Positions 1-8,801 of a stretch of DNA of 64,000 bases are shown here, in pieces (within the stretch, counting starts at the first letter, position 1; each line of letters starts with the position of its first letter). Location: assembly GCF_030915405.1 (NCBI RefSeq), contig NZ_CP133262.1:2480001-2544000 (forward strand). Reading direction: 5' to 3'. Made by a program: the position numbers and the translations under genes. Below the pieces are notes generated by a model. That model was not told the origin of the DNA and did not search any database. It saw nothing but the letters and a program-made list of their open reading frames with translations. This stretch comes from Neobacillus nitrireducens (GTDB lineage Bacteria; Bacillota; Bacilli; Bacillales; Cytobacillaceae).

Positions 1-165
1 TTTAATAATCCTACTCCTATTGTAGACAATTTCTCACCTGACAAATCAACAGGATAGCAACAACTTATCATATCATGATTTATCTATTGAAATCATAAAA
101 CTTTTTAGGCAGTTTTTTTTAAAATCTGATATTTTATTAGTATAGAAAAAAAGGTGGGGAGCAAT

Positions 166-654
166 TTGCTGGTAAATTTCCAGGAATACAATCATCAATC
201 TTTAATGGAGGAAGCATTAAAAGAAGCAGAGGAGGCAGGAAAGCGCGGGGACCGGCCAATTGGTGCAGTTATCGTCCACAACGGCACCATTATATCGCGC
301 GGATCCAATCGAATAAATACGGTGGATAGCGAGCTGGCACATGCGGAAATCAATGCGATGAATCAATGTGCTTCTTATTTACGAAAACATGCCCGGGAAT
401 GTGTTCTTTATACCACAGTTGAACCGTGCATGATGTGCCTATCAACGATTACACTTGCAAATATTCAGAGTGTTGTCTTTGCAGTGGAGGATAAATACAT
501 GGATATGGCACATTTTATAGAGTCAAATCCCTATATTAAAAAGCGGCTCCATCACTATCTGGGCGGAGTGTTAAGCGCAGAATCAACAAGAATATTGAAG
601 ACATACTCACCTTTTATGGCGGAGGTTGTTTTAAACGGACGTAGACCATCATAA
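166..654 (+). CDS. nucleoside deaminase, CMP/dCMP deaminase superfamily
   Basis: Zinc-dependent deaminase of the cytidine/guanine/tRNA-adenosine deaminase fold. The protein shows the zinc and proton-shuttle motif HAEINAM and, about 30 residues later, the second zinc motif EPCMMC, so the catalytic site is intact. The length (about 160 aa) fits GuaD or TadA-like enzymes, but the substrate cannot be told from the sequence; it is not a clear TadA because the C-terminal part differs. The start is taken as TTG at 166 because AAGGTGGGGAG lies just upstream; a GTG at 154 would overlap that ribosome binding site. It is a lone gene followed by repeat cassettes that end in terminator-like hairpins. Confidence 0.8.
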   Translation: MLVNFQEYNHQSLMEEALKEAEEAGKRGDRPIGAVIVHNGTIISRGSNRINTVDSELAHAEINAMNQCASYLRKHARECVLYTTVEPCMMCLSTITLANIQSVVFAVEDKYMDMAHFIESNPYIKKRLHHYLGGVLSAESTRILKTYSPFMAEVVLNGRRPS

Positions 655-792
655 AATAAACCGGTGCAATTTAAATCTTCACAACTTCCACACAACTTCA
701 CTATAAGTTCTACATATGTTTTTCTTATGATAAAGATAAGTTAATACGGAAATGGTTCAAAGAGCTCATTTCTTAAAACTTCCCATAATTTT

Positions 793-822
793 GATTGGTG
801 CTGACACCAATCTATTTTTTTG
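793..822 (+). terminator. intrinsic terminator of cassette 1
   Basis: An 8-bp stem GATTGGTG/CACCAATC with a CTGA loop is followed by TATTTTTTT. It also carries the core of the dispersed GGTG-TCAGG-CACC palindrome family, and may end deaminase transcription. Confidence 0.6.
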
Positions 823-963
823 CCTTCAAATCAATCCCTACAAGAATCTTCACAACTTCCACACAACTTCACTATAAGTTCTACACATGTTTTTCTTATG
901 ATAAAGACAAGTTAATACGGAAATGGTTCAAAGAACTCATTTCTTACAACTTCCCATAATTTT

Positions 964-994
964 GATTGGTGCTGACACCAATCTATTTTTTTTG
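964..994 (+). terminator. intrinsic terminator of cassette 2
   Basis: Same 8-bp stem and CTGA loop as the cassette 1 copy, followed by TATTTTTTTT. Confidence 0.6.
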
Positions 995-1134
995 CCTTCA
1001 AACCGATCCACCTCAATAACCTTCACAACTTCCACACAACTTCACTATAAGTTCTACATATGTTTTTCTTAATATAAAGGTAACTTAATTAGGAAATGGT
1101 TCGAAGAGCTCATTTCTTAAAACTTCCCATTTTG

Positions 1135-1166
1135 GATTGGTGCCTGACACCAATCTATTTTTTTTG
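1135..1166 (+). terminator. intrinsic terminator of cassette 3
   Basis: GATTGGTG/CACCAATC stem with a five-base CCTGA loop, followed by TATTTTTTTT. Confidence 0.6.
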
Positions 1167-1186
1167 GCCTTTTTATGGAAATCTAT

Positions 1187-1224
1187 TTAAAAAAATGCCA
1201 GCCACCACATCATGTGATGGCTGA
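1187..1224 (-). terminator. terminator of the neutral protease gene
   Basis: On the minus strand a hairpin CAGCCATCACAT/ATGTGGTGGCTG (stem at 1199-1223) is followed by GCATTTTTTT. It lies about 15 bp past the protease stop codon. Confidence 0.8.
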
Positions 1225-1237
1225 CATCGGTCACTGT

Positions 1238-2869
1238 CTAGTTTACACCCACTTGTGTCCAAGCAGATTTAACGGCATTGTACTGTGTGCTCGTTGATCC
1301 ATACAGATCTGCTGCGGCTGCAAGAAGAGCGGCACGTGCACCACTAAAGTTACTTGTAGGAGTTAGATAAACAGTTAGCGCTCGATAGTAGATTTTTTCA
1401 GCGACAGCTGTCCCCAGGCTTGAAATCGTTAAATAGGCTGCTTTGTTCGGAATTCCACTGTTCGTGTGAACTCCGCCATTATCAGAGGTTGTATTAACAT
1501 AGCCGCTCATAGTCGATGGCTGTCCATAAAGTTCAGGGTTTGAAAGACTCCGAAGAGCATCGCCGGCTTGATTTGGTGTGTACACATCCTCACCTATTAA
1601 GTAATCCCCATTATCAAGGAATACTCCAAACGTATCGGAAATGGACTCATTTAAGGCACCGGATTGATATTGGTATTGCAACCCTGCTGTTCTTTCAGTA
1701 ACCGCATGTGTTAATTCATGTGCCACAACATCAAGCGCACCAGACAATGAACGGAATGTTGTTCCATCGCCATCTCCATACACCATTTGCGATCCGTTCC
1801 AGAACGCATTGTTGTAATTTCTGCCATAGTGAACAGTGGAGCGAAGAGTAGCCCCATTATTATCAAAACTATTTCTATTAAACGTATTCTTATAATAATC
1901 ATAGACGGCACCCGCATAGTAGTGCGCGTCTACATCAGCTCGCTGTGACGTTGCGTTAAAATTATTATCGGGGTCAACAGAATAATTACCAGGTAACCGG
2001 GTTCTATTTACTGCCGTTAAGGTTTCAATAACTCCTGTCATCGGTTTGGTCGTGTCATATAAATAGTACGTACCACTCGAATAATAGGTATTAAGCATTT
2101 TCGTATCGCCTAGAACACCGACTCCTGTTCCATCAGCGACTGCATTATAGGAGTTTAAGATATTCCCATTTACGGCATCCACATAAACGACCCAGTTTGC
2201 CGGGTATGGCTGAATAAATTGGAGATTAGTTTTGTATGCCAAACTAAATTGATTACCATTCTTATAAACAACTAATTCCGCCTTTTCAACTGTATCTTCT
2301 ACCCTTTTACCAGTTGGGCCCGCTTCGGCATTGGTTAAAGTTTCTGCTTTGGTCAGCTTAATAGATTTCCAAGATTGACTAAGTGCAGCATCCTTGGATA
2401 GCTGTGCTTTCAATGCTCCTTTGAAATAGGAAGATGCTTCTGGGAACACATCTCCATTGACGGCAGTAACAATACCATCTTTATCGGTATGTACCTTAAA
2501 CTTCGCCCCATCCAATGGTATCCCTTGAATGGATTGTACAAAGTTATAGTGGGTGCTGCCAAGCTCGTCTGTCTGAACATCAAGCAGTGTTAAATCTTTA
2601 TCGGTATCGAGTTGATAAAGTGATTTATTTTCTTTTAAGAATTGCTTAATCGCATCTTTGTCTTTATAAACTTTGGTTGAAAGCTTCCCATGAACGAAGG
2701 ATGGTACTATTTGTCCTTTTTTCCAGTTAACCTTTGCATCCTTACCGAACAGGGCCGCGTCTTTCTTTACGGTTACATTGTAGGGTACTATTTTTGCTGC
2801 AGCCGTAATCGGCAGCACAGACCCCATCGTTAATCCCAATGCTAGTACCAATGACGTTCTCTTTTTCAA
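1238..2869 (-). CDS. nprE: secreted neutral metalloprotease, thermolysin family M4
   Basis: Extracellular zinc endopeptidase made as a pre-pro-protein. A signal peptide (KKR followed by a hydrophobic stretch ending near AAA, residues 2-26) precedes an FTP/PepSY-type propeptide (about residues 30-240) and an M4 catalytic domain. The zinc motif HELTH is at about residues 384-388 and the third ligand glutamate is in NESISD about 20 residues later; the catalytic histidine region [10 protein letters not shown] follows. Length (543 aa) matches Bacillus neutral proteases. The start is taken as the second TTG (2869), nine bases after AGGAGG; the first TTG at 2875 is only three bases from it. The gene is monocistronic with its own terminator. 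All catalytic residues are present. Confidence 0.93.
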   Translation of the reverse strand: MKKRTSLVLALGLTMGSVLPITAAAKIVPYNVTVKKDAALFGKDAKVNWKKGQIVPSFVHGKLSTKVYKDKDAIKQFLKENKSLYQLDTDKDLTLLDVQTDELGSTHYNFVQSIQGIPLDGAKFKVHTDKDGIVTAVNGDVFPEASSYFKGALKAQLSKDAALSQSWKSIKLTKAETLTNAEAGPTGKRVEDTVEKAELVVYKNGNQFSLAYKTNLQFIQPYPANWVVYVDAVNGNILNSYNAVADGTGVGVLGDTKMLNTYYSSGTYYLYDTTKPMTGVIETLTAVNRTRLPGNYSVDPDNNFNATSQRADVDAHYYAGAVYDYYKNTFNRNSFDNNGATLRSTVHYGRNYNNAFWNGSQMVYGDGDGTTFRSLSGALDVVAHELTHAVTERTAGLQYQYQSGALNESISDTFGVFLDNGDYLIGEDVYTPNQAGDALRSLSNPELYGQPSTMSGYVNTTSDNGGVHTNSGIPNKAAYLTISSLGTAVAEKIYYRALTVYLTPTSNFSGARAALLAAAADLYGSTSTQYNAVKSAWTQVGVN

Positions 2870-2962
2870 CTCCAACCGCCTCCTAATGATAACTATTTTT
2901 GAATTTTCTAAATAATCATAACATGGCGAAGCGATTAGGATAATTGGGAAAAAGTGAGGACA

Positions 2963-2977
2963 TGGTGTCAGGCACCA
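2963..2977. repeat. dispersed palindrome TGGTG-TCAGG-CACCA
   Basis: Single copy of the window-wide palindrome family, about 90 bp upstream of the protease start on the other side of its promoter region. Confidence 0.7.
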
Positions 2978-3010
2978 ACAAAAACCACAATCGAAAAGTA
3001 TTCTTTACAA

Positions 3011-3048
3011 TTAAAAATCCCAACACCAGGTTCCTTTTTGGTGTTGGG
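3011..3048 (-). terminator. terminator of the DUF3231 gene
   Basis: Ten-bp perfect stem CCCAACACCA/TGGTGTTGGG (3019-3028 with 3039-3048). On the minus strand it is followed by ATTTTTAATTG, downstream of the DUF3231 stop. Confidence 0.65.
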
Positions 3049-3148
3049 AAAATTTAATTGTTTACAGTTTAGGATAAATGGAAAAAACCATCATTTAAAA
3101 ATGACGGCTTACAAAAAAATGATTTGATTATGTAACTTTAACGAGTTC

Positions 3149-4153
3149 CTAGCCCTGAATAATTTCATTACGATCATCTGCTTGTGGAGGTTTCTCCATC
3201 CACCCATGCTTAATCATAATCTTCGCTCCCGTCTCCGCATACATAGATATTTCCGGAACCAGCGCCGCATACTTTAGTGCAATATCCCTTCTTGGACTTG
3301 CAGCCATGGCCATCCCGTAATTTCCAATCCCTGCGGCAACCATTGATGAAACATTAAACATCATTAATTTATCTGAAAAAACAGGTGTGGTTGAATCAGT
3401 AACGGCTGAATCCCAGATCATTGGTGCAGGAAGATCCTCGCTTTTTAAAATCTCACTAAATAGATCGACATGTTGTTGCGCAATTTGTATACCTCTTACC
3501 ATATAGTCTTTCACTTCTTTATCCTGCGCAATCTGTGCATATCCTGTGATTAATGCCTTACCAATTGTATTTGTTTGGATATTTAAAAATAAATGCGTGA
3601 CTTCTACTGAAGTAATCGGCCGCTTATGACCGAAAAAGCCAGCCAAAAAATGCTCCCGCTTCACAAAATCAACCTTGTCGGGCATAGAAATGTAAGGAGG
3701 TCTGACGTATGTACCTTGCTTCAACATAAGATCCCTTGTTAAATCCTGCAACTTGATGGCAGCATTAGAGATACGTTTAAAAAAGGCAACTAAATCCGGT
3801 CGTGTGACCAATCCTAATGCCGCACCGCTAGCAGCCATAGCAAGAATAGACAGATTGCGATAAAACATTAAAACAAAAGTGTCTGAGAATAGTTTTGGGG
3901 CTTTTGGATTTACATCTTGTTCCGTAAAGCCATTTGGGACAGGAAAATTCTCTTTCTCAAACAGTTCCTGCATAATCTTAAGGTTGCCATTGGCCACATC
4001 TAGCGTAAATTCAATAATGGGGCGTACTTCCTCATCTTCCACCTTCTCTAAAAAGTAACGTCCCACACACAACGATAACGTGTCACTCAAATATTGGGTC
4101 CATAATCCAGACATTTCGGCGGCCGTTAATCGAATTTTTGTTTTATCTTCCAT
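3149..4153 (-). CDS. DUF3231 family protein
   Basis: A 334-aa protein resembling the two-repeat DUF3231 proteins common in spore-forming bacilli; the function of the family is not known to me. The two halves look related: LTAAEMSGLWTQYLSDT near the N-terminus and VTHLFLNIQTNTI in the middle each begin a helical repeat containing small-residue-rich helices. There is no signal peptide. The start is placed at ATG 4153 because CAGAGGTG lies upstream and homologous-looking sequence begins there; the open frame continues 82 codons further but that stretch is low-complexity and not protein-like. It is divergent from the histidine kinase gene. A second, single-repeat DUF3231 gene occurs at 42377-42904. 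Confidence 0.75.
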   Translation of the reverse strand: MEDKTKIRLTAAEMSGLWTQYLSDTLSLCVGRYFLEKVEDEEVRPIIEFTLDVANGNLKIMQELFEKENFPVPNGFTEQDVNPKAPKLFSDTFVLMFYRNLSILAMAASGAALGLVTRPDLVAFFKRISNAAIKLQDLTRDLMLKQGTYVRPPYISMPDKVDFVKREHFLAGFFGHKRPITSVEVTHLFLNIQTNTIGKALITGYAQIAQDKEVKDYMVRGIQIAQQHVDLFSEILKSEDLPAPMIWDSAVTDSTTPVFSDKLMMFNVSSMVAAGIGNYGMAMAASPRRDIALKYAALVPEISMYAETGAKIMIKHGWMEKPPQADDRNEIIQG

Positions 4154-4420
4154 CGGATCACCTCTGTTCTTTAATATAAGATCGGATGATAAATTCCAGT
4201 TAGTATTAGAATCCACCAAAAAAGAATATTTATTATCTAAAATCAAGAATTCATACAACTTTTTCCCTTTGTATAACCCCAAATGTGAAAATACCACAAC
4301 ATTTTTTTTAAAAATGAAGCATCTTAAAACAATTGGATGCATTTTACAACAAAAGGTATATTCCAGCACCAAAAAAAATAGTAGAATAATGATAAACACA
4401 TTTAGAGGAGTAGATTCAAC

Positions 4421-5935
4421 TTGGTTGTCATTCGCATTCTTTCATCGATCCTGAAGAATAAGTTTCTAATATATCTACTTCTTACATTGATCCCAACGAT
4501 AGCAATCAGTACGGACTTAGCGGAACACCAAGTAATATCTTTGGAAGATCAAAATCGAATGAAAGCACAAGAGTATGCCAACTTTCATACGAAGAACATT
4601 GAAAATTTACTAGGCGAAACGGTTGGTAGATTAGAAATGCTCGCTACCTCTATTAAATATCAAAAAAGCAACCTAAATGATGTGGAAAATTTACTTAAAG
4701 AAACAACAGGAAAGGATCCTCGTCTTTCAGGTTTTTTTTGGGCAAATGCAAATGGAGACTTATTACTTAGCACGAATACAAATTCAAAAAATATCAATGT
4801 AAGTGACCAACCCTATTTTCAACAAGCAATCAAAACATTGAATACAAGTTTTTCAAATGTACATTATGGCAGGGTCACAGGAAGGCAAATTATTTCCATC
4901 GCTACTCCCATTGTCGACCATCGTCAAGTACATGGGGTTCTGGTAGCCAGTTTACGAATAGATGGAATTGAAGCAGCAATTAAATCCAATGTTAAGGATG
5001 AGATGGTCATCGTCACAGATAGCGATGAACATATTTTAATAACAGCAGGATCTGTTCCTGAAGAAAGTTATATAAAATCCAGTATGCAGATAGCCAAAAT
5101 ACCTTTAACGATTTCTGTCTTAGTCAGGTCTGAAAAGACAATCGCTTTTTGGAAACCCTTTTTAAAATTCGTAATCATCTTTCTTACGATTTCTAATATT
5201 CTATTTATCTGGGCCCAGTACTTCCTTTTAAAAAGGAAAGTAAAACGGGAAAATGAACAAACTGAACATCATAAACTAGAATTAATCGGGAACTTGGCTG
5301 CTAGTACGGCCCATGAGATACGAAATCCATTAACTGGGATTAAAGGCTTAATCAAACTTTTAAGTGAGGAATATCATGATAAAAAGGCTCAATCTTATTT
5401 TGAAGTGATTCAAAAGGAGATTGATCGAATCAATGTAATCGTTAGTGAATTGCTTGTTCTCGGAAAACCGACAGCCTATACTCTTAGAACATATAATGCC
5501 AATACTATAATGACCGAGATTGAGCCGATTATCCTTTCCGAAGCCAATTTTATGAATGTGGAATTATTCGTTGATTATCATACCAAAGAATTGCCTATTT
5601 CTTGTGTCAAAGATCAGTTAAAGCAAGTCATTCTTAATTTAACAAAAAACTCCTTGCAAGCGATGCCGTATGGTGGGAAACTTTCTATTTCACTTGATAA
5701 TCAATCAGATAAATGTTTGATTACAGTGACTGATAACGGTGTTGGCATGCAGAAAGATCAACTGAACCAAGCATTTAAACCCTTCTTTACGTTAAAAAAA
5801 GATGGCTCCGGGCTAGGATTAACGGTTTGCAAGCGAATCATCGATTCCTATGGAGGGAAAATTTCAATCAAGAGCACTCCAAATGTGGGAACTGAGGTAA
5901 TCATTACACTGCCATTAGTGATTACGGAAATATAG
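4421..5935 (+). CDS. membrane sensor histidine kinase with extracellular Cache domain
   Basis: Receives an extracellular signal and autophosphorylates on histidine. An N-terminal membrane segment (about residues 12-28), an extracellular dCache-like domain (about 35-235, including FFWANANGDLLLSTN and SDQPYFQQAIKT), a second membrane segment (about 245-268), a HisKA domain with STAHEIRNP (phosphoacceptor His298) and an HATPase domain with N, G1 and G2 boxes (NLTKNSLQAM, DNGVGM, GSGLGLTVCKRI). The layout is that of Bacillus sporulation kinases of the KinB/KinD type, but no response regulator is adjacent, which also fits an orphan phosphorelay kinase. Start is TTG at 4421 after GAGGAG. The kinase role is firm; the sporulation link is inference. 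Confidence 0.85.
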   Translation: MVVIRILSSILKNKFLIYLLLTLIPTIAISTDLAEHQVISLEDQNRMKAQEYANFHTKNIENLLGETVGRLEMLATSIKYQKSNLNDVENLLKETTGKDPRLSGFFWANANGDLLLSTNTNSKNINVSDQPYFQQAIKTLNTSFSNVHYGRVTGRQIISIATPIVDHRQVHGVLVASLRIDGIEAAIKSNVKDEMVIVTDSDEHILITAGSVPEESYIKSSMQIAKIPLTISVLVRSEKTIAFWKPFLKFVIIFLTISNILFIWAQYFLLKRKVKRENEQTEHHKLELIGNLAASTAHEIRNPLTGIKGLIKLLSEEYHDKKAQSYFEVIQKEIDRINVIVSELLVLGKPTAYTLRTYNANTIMTEIEPIILSEANFMNVELFVDYHTKELPISCVKDQLKQVILNLTKNSLQAMPYGGKLSISLDNQSDKCLITVTDNGVGMQKDQLNQAFKPFFTLKKDGSGLGLTVCKRIIDSYGGKISIKSTPNVGTEVIITLPLVITEI

Positions 5936-5945
5936 TACGAAACGT

Positions 5946-5977
5946 AAAAAAGCTGCTCTATAAACAGAGCAGCTTTT
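5946..5977. terminator. bidirectional terminator
   Basis: Nine-bp stem AGCTGCTCT/AGAGCAGCT with A-run and T-run flanks, between the convergent kinase and MFS genes. Confidence 0.8.
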
Positions 5978-5981
5978 AAAT

Positions 5982-7226
5982 CTATACTTCTTCACTCTTA
6001 TTCAGCATATTAACGGAATGCTTGAAAAGAGGAATGAGGATAATGACACCAATGATAAAAAGCAGGGCCGAAAATTCGTACATCGTTACTAAGGAAGTTG
6101 TTTTCTTCAGCCATCCGCTTGCGCTCATCGTAATGACCATTGTCCCCATAAACATCGGGTTTAATATACCATTGACTCGCCCAATAAAAGCTTCTTCGGT
6201 ATTTTTCAAAATCATCGTATTAATTCCGATGTGGATACAAGGCATAAACAAACCGCTAATAAATTGGGCGGTCAATGTCAGCCATAACTGTTCTGATAGT
6301 CCCATCACAAAAAATCCTAGGGCACTAGCGCTCATTCCAATCGCAAGTAAGATTTGCGGGGGAGTCTTCTTAGCTAAGCCCATCGTGAGGCCCCCACCCA
6401 AAATCATTCCCGCTCCAAACGCGGCCATCAACCATTGAAGATCTTCTTTTGGTAAACCTAGTCTTTCCGTAATAAGGAAAACAGAAAGTGGCTGGGTTAG
6501 CCCTAGTCCCAGACCTGCTGCAGCAAAACAGCCCCCCAGCAAAGTGAGAGCCCGGCTGTTCCAAACATAACGGAACCCAGCTTTCATTTCCTCCATGAGT
6601 GTTGTTTTCACAGGTCCTTCCTCTAATTCACGGTCAGGAGGAAGCATAAATAGTATCGCTGCCGAAAGCAAAAAGGCAATCCCCATAATGGTTATCGCTG
6701 CACTGATGCCATAATGCTGATACACAAAAGTACCGATGATCGGCCCTAAAATCATAAACAAAGCAAACACCGTTTGGTACATCGACATCCCCATCTGGAT
6801 CAGTTCTTCTTTTACATGAAGTTTAAAAAGTTTCATTCCGGATGGTTGTGAAAACTGTGAAAGAATCGATGACACCAGTGTGGCGAAGAAAATCACCTTC
6901 CAGCCCCCAAATACCAGTGTTAACAAGACAATAAAGATGGACACAGCACTAAGAAAATCACACCAAATCATCGTCCGCTTCGGCTTCCACCTATCTGCGA
7001 AGGTGCCTCCAATAAAGGAAAAGAGAAAGATAGGTGCGAATTCTGCCACAGAAATCAGTGAGACTGCAACAGGATCTTCATTTGTCTTTTCAATCACAAA
7101 TAATAAAATCGAGTAATTCCGCACCCAAATACCGATTTGTAAAAATAACGTCGAGAATAGGATGGTACGTATGACTCGATTTCTAAATAAATCCCCCATC
7201 GTAATGTTTGTTTTTGTTTCATCCAT
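5982..7226 (-). CDS. MFS efflux transporter, MFS_3/macrolide-efflux type
   Basis: Inner-membrane drug/proton antiporter of the major facilitator superfamily. About 12 hydrophobic segments are visible, with the loop-2/3 motif GGTFADRWKPKRTMIW (about residues 79-94), typical of the MFS_3 group that includes Mef macrolide exporters and Bacillus multidrug pumps. Length 414 aa is full. Start is ATG 7226 with AGGAGG seven bases upstream. Its 5' leader contains a short reading frame and two competing hairpins, one of which covers the ribosome binding site, which suggests antibiotic-induced translation. The substrate is not determined. Confidence 0.85.
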   Translation of the reverse strand: MDETKTNITMGDLFRNRVIRTILFSTLFLQIGIWVRNYSILLFVIEKTNEDPVAVSLISVAEFAPIFLFSFIGGTFADRWKPKRTMIWCDFLSAVSIFIVLLTLVFGGWKVIFFATLVSSILSQFSQPSGMKLFKLHVKEELIQMGMSMYQTVFALFMILGPIIGTFVYQHYGISAAITIMGIAFLLSAAILFMLPPDRELEEGPVKTTLMEEMKAGFRYVWNSRALTLLGGCFAAAGLGLGLTQPLSVFLITERLGLPKEDLQWLMAAFGAGMILGGGLTMGLAKKTPPQILLAIGMSASALGFFVMGLSEQLWLTLTAQFISGLFMPCIHIGINTMILKNTEEAFIGRVNGILNPMFMGTMVITMSASGWLKKTTSLVTMYEFSALLFIIGVIILIPLFKHSVNMLNKSEEV

Positions 7227-7233
7227 AAAAAAA

Positions 7234-7350
7234 CCTCCTCATCCATCATCTGGATAGGAGGTAGAGGTACTTAAGCAACAAACGGGCACAGTACACCAAG
7301 TACCTTCTTCTCCCCCTTGTCTAAAAAAGCCCACACTAATCCTATCCAGA
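7234..7350 (-). promoter_or_regulatory. candidate translational attenuator of the MFS gene
   Basis: On the minus strand TCTGGATAGGA (7350-7340) can pair with TCCTATCCAGA (7259-7249) in a perfect 11-bp stem, with AGGTACTT (7305-7298)/AAGTACCT (7272-7265) nested inside. Alternatively TCCTATCCA (7259-7251) pairs locally with TGGAT-G-AGGA (7245-7236), which buries the MFS Shine-Dalgarno AGGAGG (7239-7234). The two states exclude each other. The arrangement matches inducible antibiotic-resistance leaders; the inducer is unknown. Confidence 0.55.
7246..7299 (-). CDS. putative 17-aa leader peptide MVYCARLLLKYLYLLSR
   Basis: A small frame in the MFS leader begins TTG at 7299 (or GTG at 7296) after GGGGGAG and AGAAGG, and stops at TGA 7246-7248, just before the MFS ribosome binding site. 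It has the codon run CTC TAC CTC CTA TCC AGA at its end, lying exactly over the segment that switches partners in the two predicted hairpins. A ribosome stalled near the end of this peptide would prevent the hairpin that hides the MFS Shine-Dalgarno. No homologue is recalled; expression is inferred only from position and sites. Confidence 0.45.
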   Translation of the reverse strand: MVYCARLLLKYLYLLSR

Positions 7351-7352
7351 AA

Positions 7353-7641
7353 TATGTTCGTTTGCTTATCCGAATTTTTTTCTTTTAATAGGTTTAGTGA
7401 ATCATTGGCTTTTTGGTCACCCTTTCAATTATCGTAGTTTCCATACTACTGGATTCATCTTATAGAATCAATAGCGAAGTTTGTCGTAAGATGATACCAA
7501 TGAAAATCAGCTAAACCTAAAGCTTAAAAATCTTTTCTACTGTCTTCAGGGACTCTGGACCGCATATCTTAGCAAAGTGGTTTTTCAGATTGTCTCTTTA
7601 TTTACTTCCCTATTAGTTTAGGTAAATCCTCCACATTCTAA
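7353..7641. other. intergenic stretch without recognised gene
   Basis: Between the MFS leader and a short frame remnant. It should hold the MFS promoter on the minus strand. An inverted repeat GGTTTAG (near 7391) / CTAAACC (near 7513) is present; nothing else was recognised. Confidence 0.4.
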
Positions 7642-7815
7642 ACTCATATAAACCAGAACCAGACTTTTCTTGACCTTACCGGTCGTGTTTATCAGATATT
7701 GAGCGAAAAAATAACTGACCTTCACTTCCAGCTTGTCGAGGATGCAGAACACTCCTATCGTTTCTTTAGAAAAAGAATACCAAAAGTACTCTCCTATTTA
7801 TATTCAGATAGATAG
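7642..7815 (+). pseudogene. possible gene remnant, 57 codons without a start
   Basis: A frame opens after a TAA at 7639 and runs to TAG at 7813 with protein-like composition (for example FLDLTGRVYQILSEK and LVEDAEHSYRFFRK), but it has no start codon or ribosome binding site. It could be the tail of a lost gene or chance. I do not recognise the family. Confidence 0.25.
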
Positions 7816-7823
7816 ACGAATTC

Positions 7824-7865
7824 AAAAAGGTGTCAGGCACCATGATGGTGCCTAACACCTTTTTT
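7824..7865. terminator. terminator built from two inverted dispersed palindromes
   Basis: AAAAAGGTGTCAGGCACCA and TGGTGCCTAACACCTTTTTT pair across a TGA loop with one mismatch. T-runs on both strands suit the DUF2269 gene (minus). It consists of two members of the dispersed family facing each other. Confidence 0.7.
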
Positions 7866-7876
7866 GTAACACCAGA

Positions 7877-8332
7877 TTAGAACGGTTTTAAGGTCATTAA
7901 GGCGATGATGATGAGAAAAATCACATTTTCAAGGTTTTCAAATCGAAAAAGGACCCTTGATAATTCCCAATATTCTTCGGGGATTTCTTCACCTTTTTGA
8001 GAATCTAGCAGTTCTTTCACTGGTTTGGACCTTGGTGATAATACGAGTGGTCCAATGGCTAGTGCAGCTAAGAAGAGAACGAGACTAGTTACATACCAGC
8101 CCATTCGAAACAGGCTTGGATTGATGATACCCATACTCACCCCTGTGATTAATAATAGCGTGCCGCCAACCATTACAAATATATGTAGCTTATGTCTAAT
8201 CCTATATGAATGTCTTAATTCAGTCATGTTTTTACCGGATTTGACCACTGTCGTTAATATGAAGCCCGGTCCCATCCCCAAGATGGCTGAAAAAATATGT
8301 AGAGTTACAAGGATTTTATAGAAAGTAATCAA
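7877..8332 (-). CDS. DUF2269 family membrane protein
   Basis: A small integral membrane protein with four hydrophobic segments (about residues 5-22, 45-65, 77-97 and 128-148). The conserved opening with a histidine in the first helix (LVTLHIFSAILGMGPGF) and a histidine pair region (RHKLHIF) are typical of DUF2269; such histidines hint at cofactor binding but no function is established. The start is TTG 8332, eight to nine bases after GGAATGGAGG; an ATG 33 bases upstream has no ribosome binding site and would place that Shine-Dalgarno inside the gene. It ends in the double-palindrome terminator. Confidence 0.7.
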   Translation of the reverse strand: MITFYKILVTLHIFSAILGMGPGFILTTVVKSGKNMTELRHSYRIRHKLHIFVMVGGTLLLITGVSMGIINPSLFRMGWYVTSLVLFLAALAIGPLVLSPRSKPVKELLDSQKGEEIPEEYWELSRVLFRFENLENVIFLIIIALMTLKPF

Positions 8333-8492
8333 TTGCTGCCAACCTCCATTCCTTCCAATTTCCATTTTATCATATTCTTAATTAATATATTAAAGGGAAT
8401 TATAGTAGTTTTTGTGGCTGTATTTTTCTATGAATAAACATCATTTTAAAGTTAACCCTATATATATATGATGGATACAAAGGAGCTTATCT

Positions 8493-8720
8493 GTGAAACC
8501 TTATGAAATCGTTAATATGATCATTGATGAAGATGCCTATGACCAAGAAGAAGTAACAGCTGATTTTACCTACCAAAATCAAGATTATAGTATCACCTTT
8601 AAGAAAGAGGACCTCGAACTCGTTAATGCCTGGGTTTTTAAAAATGACACATCCCTGCCTGCAAATTTAGCTGAGAATATCATTGAACAAATCAGAGAAG
8701 ATGTTAAAAATAGAATATAG
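8493..8720 (+). CDS. small acidic hypothetical protein
   Basis: A 75-aa soluble acidic protein (MKPYEIVNMIIDEDAYDQEE at the N-terminus) with predicted beta-strand centre and a C-terminal helix. Starts with GTG after AAAGGAG and is followed by a strong terminator, so it is likely a real single gene. I do not recognise the family. Confidence 0.65.
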   Translation: MKPYEIVNMIIDEDAYDQEEVTADFTYQNQDYSITFKKEDLELVNAWVFKNDTSLPANLAENIIEQIREDVKNRI

Positions 8721-8732
8721 TCGTAGCTTACA

Positions 8733-8776
8733 AACAGTTAAGGTCATCAGAAGTCTTCTGATGACCTTAACTGTTG
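8733..8776. terminator. strong bidirectional terminator
   Basis: About 20-bp perfect stem (AACAGTTAAGGTCATCAGAA with its complement ending at 8774) between convergent genes, followed by GTTTTATTTT on the plus strand. Confidence 0.85.
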
Positions 8777-8801
8777 TTTTATTTTGAAGGAATACGGAGT
8801 A

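Larger units (their letters stand above)
677..1180 (+). repeat. three tandem ~172-bp cassettes, small-RNA-like
   Basis: Three head-to-tail copies begin at 677, 848 and 1021 (periods 171 and 173). Each copy has a TTC-rich phased block beginning CTTCACAACTTCCACACAAC, an AT-rich stretch with TATGATAAAG-like sequence, an inverted repeat GAAATG...CATTTC (749-772 in copy 1), and a hairpin GATTGGTG-CTGA-CACCAATC followed by seven or eight T. The third copy has diverged slightly (CCTGA loop, altered TATGAT region). No open reading frame is conserved across copies. This fills the 580-bp gap between the deaminase and the protease. Confidence 0.8.

Noticed and set aside
4080..4454. Plus-strand open frame of 124 codons opposite the DUF3231 gene start
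   Set aside because: It lacks a ribosome binding site, runs antisense to the DUF3231 start and overlaps the kinase start; composition is not protein-like.
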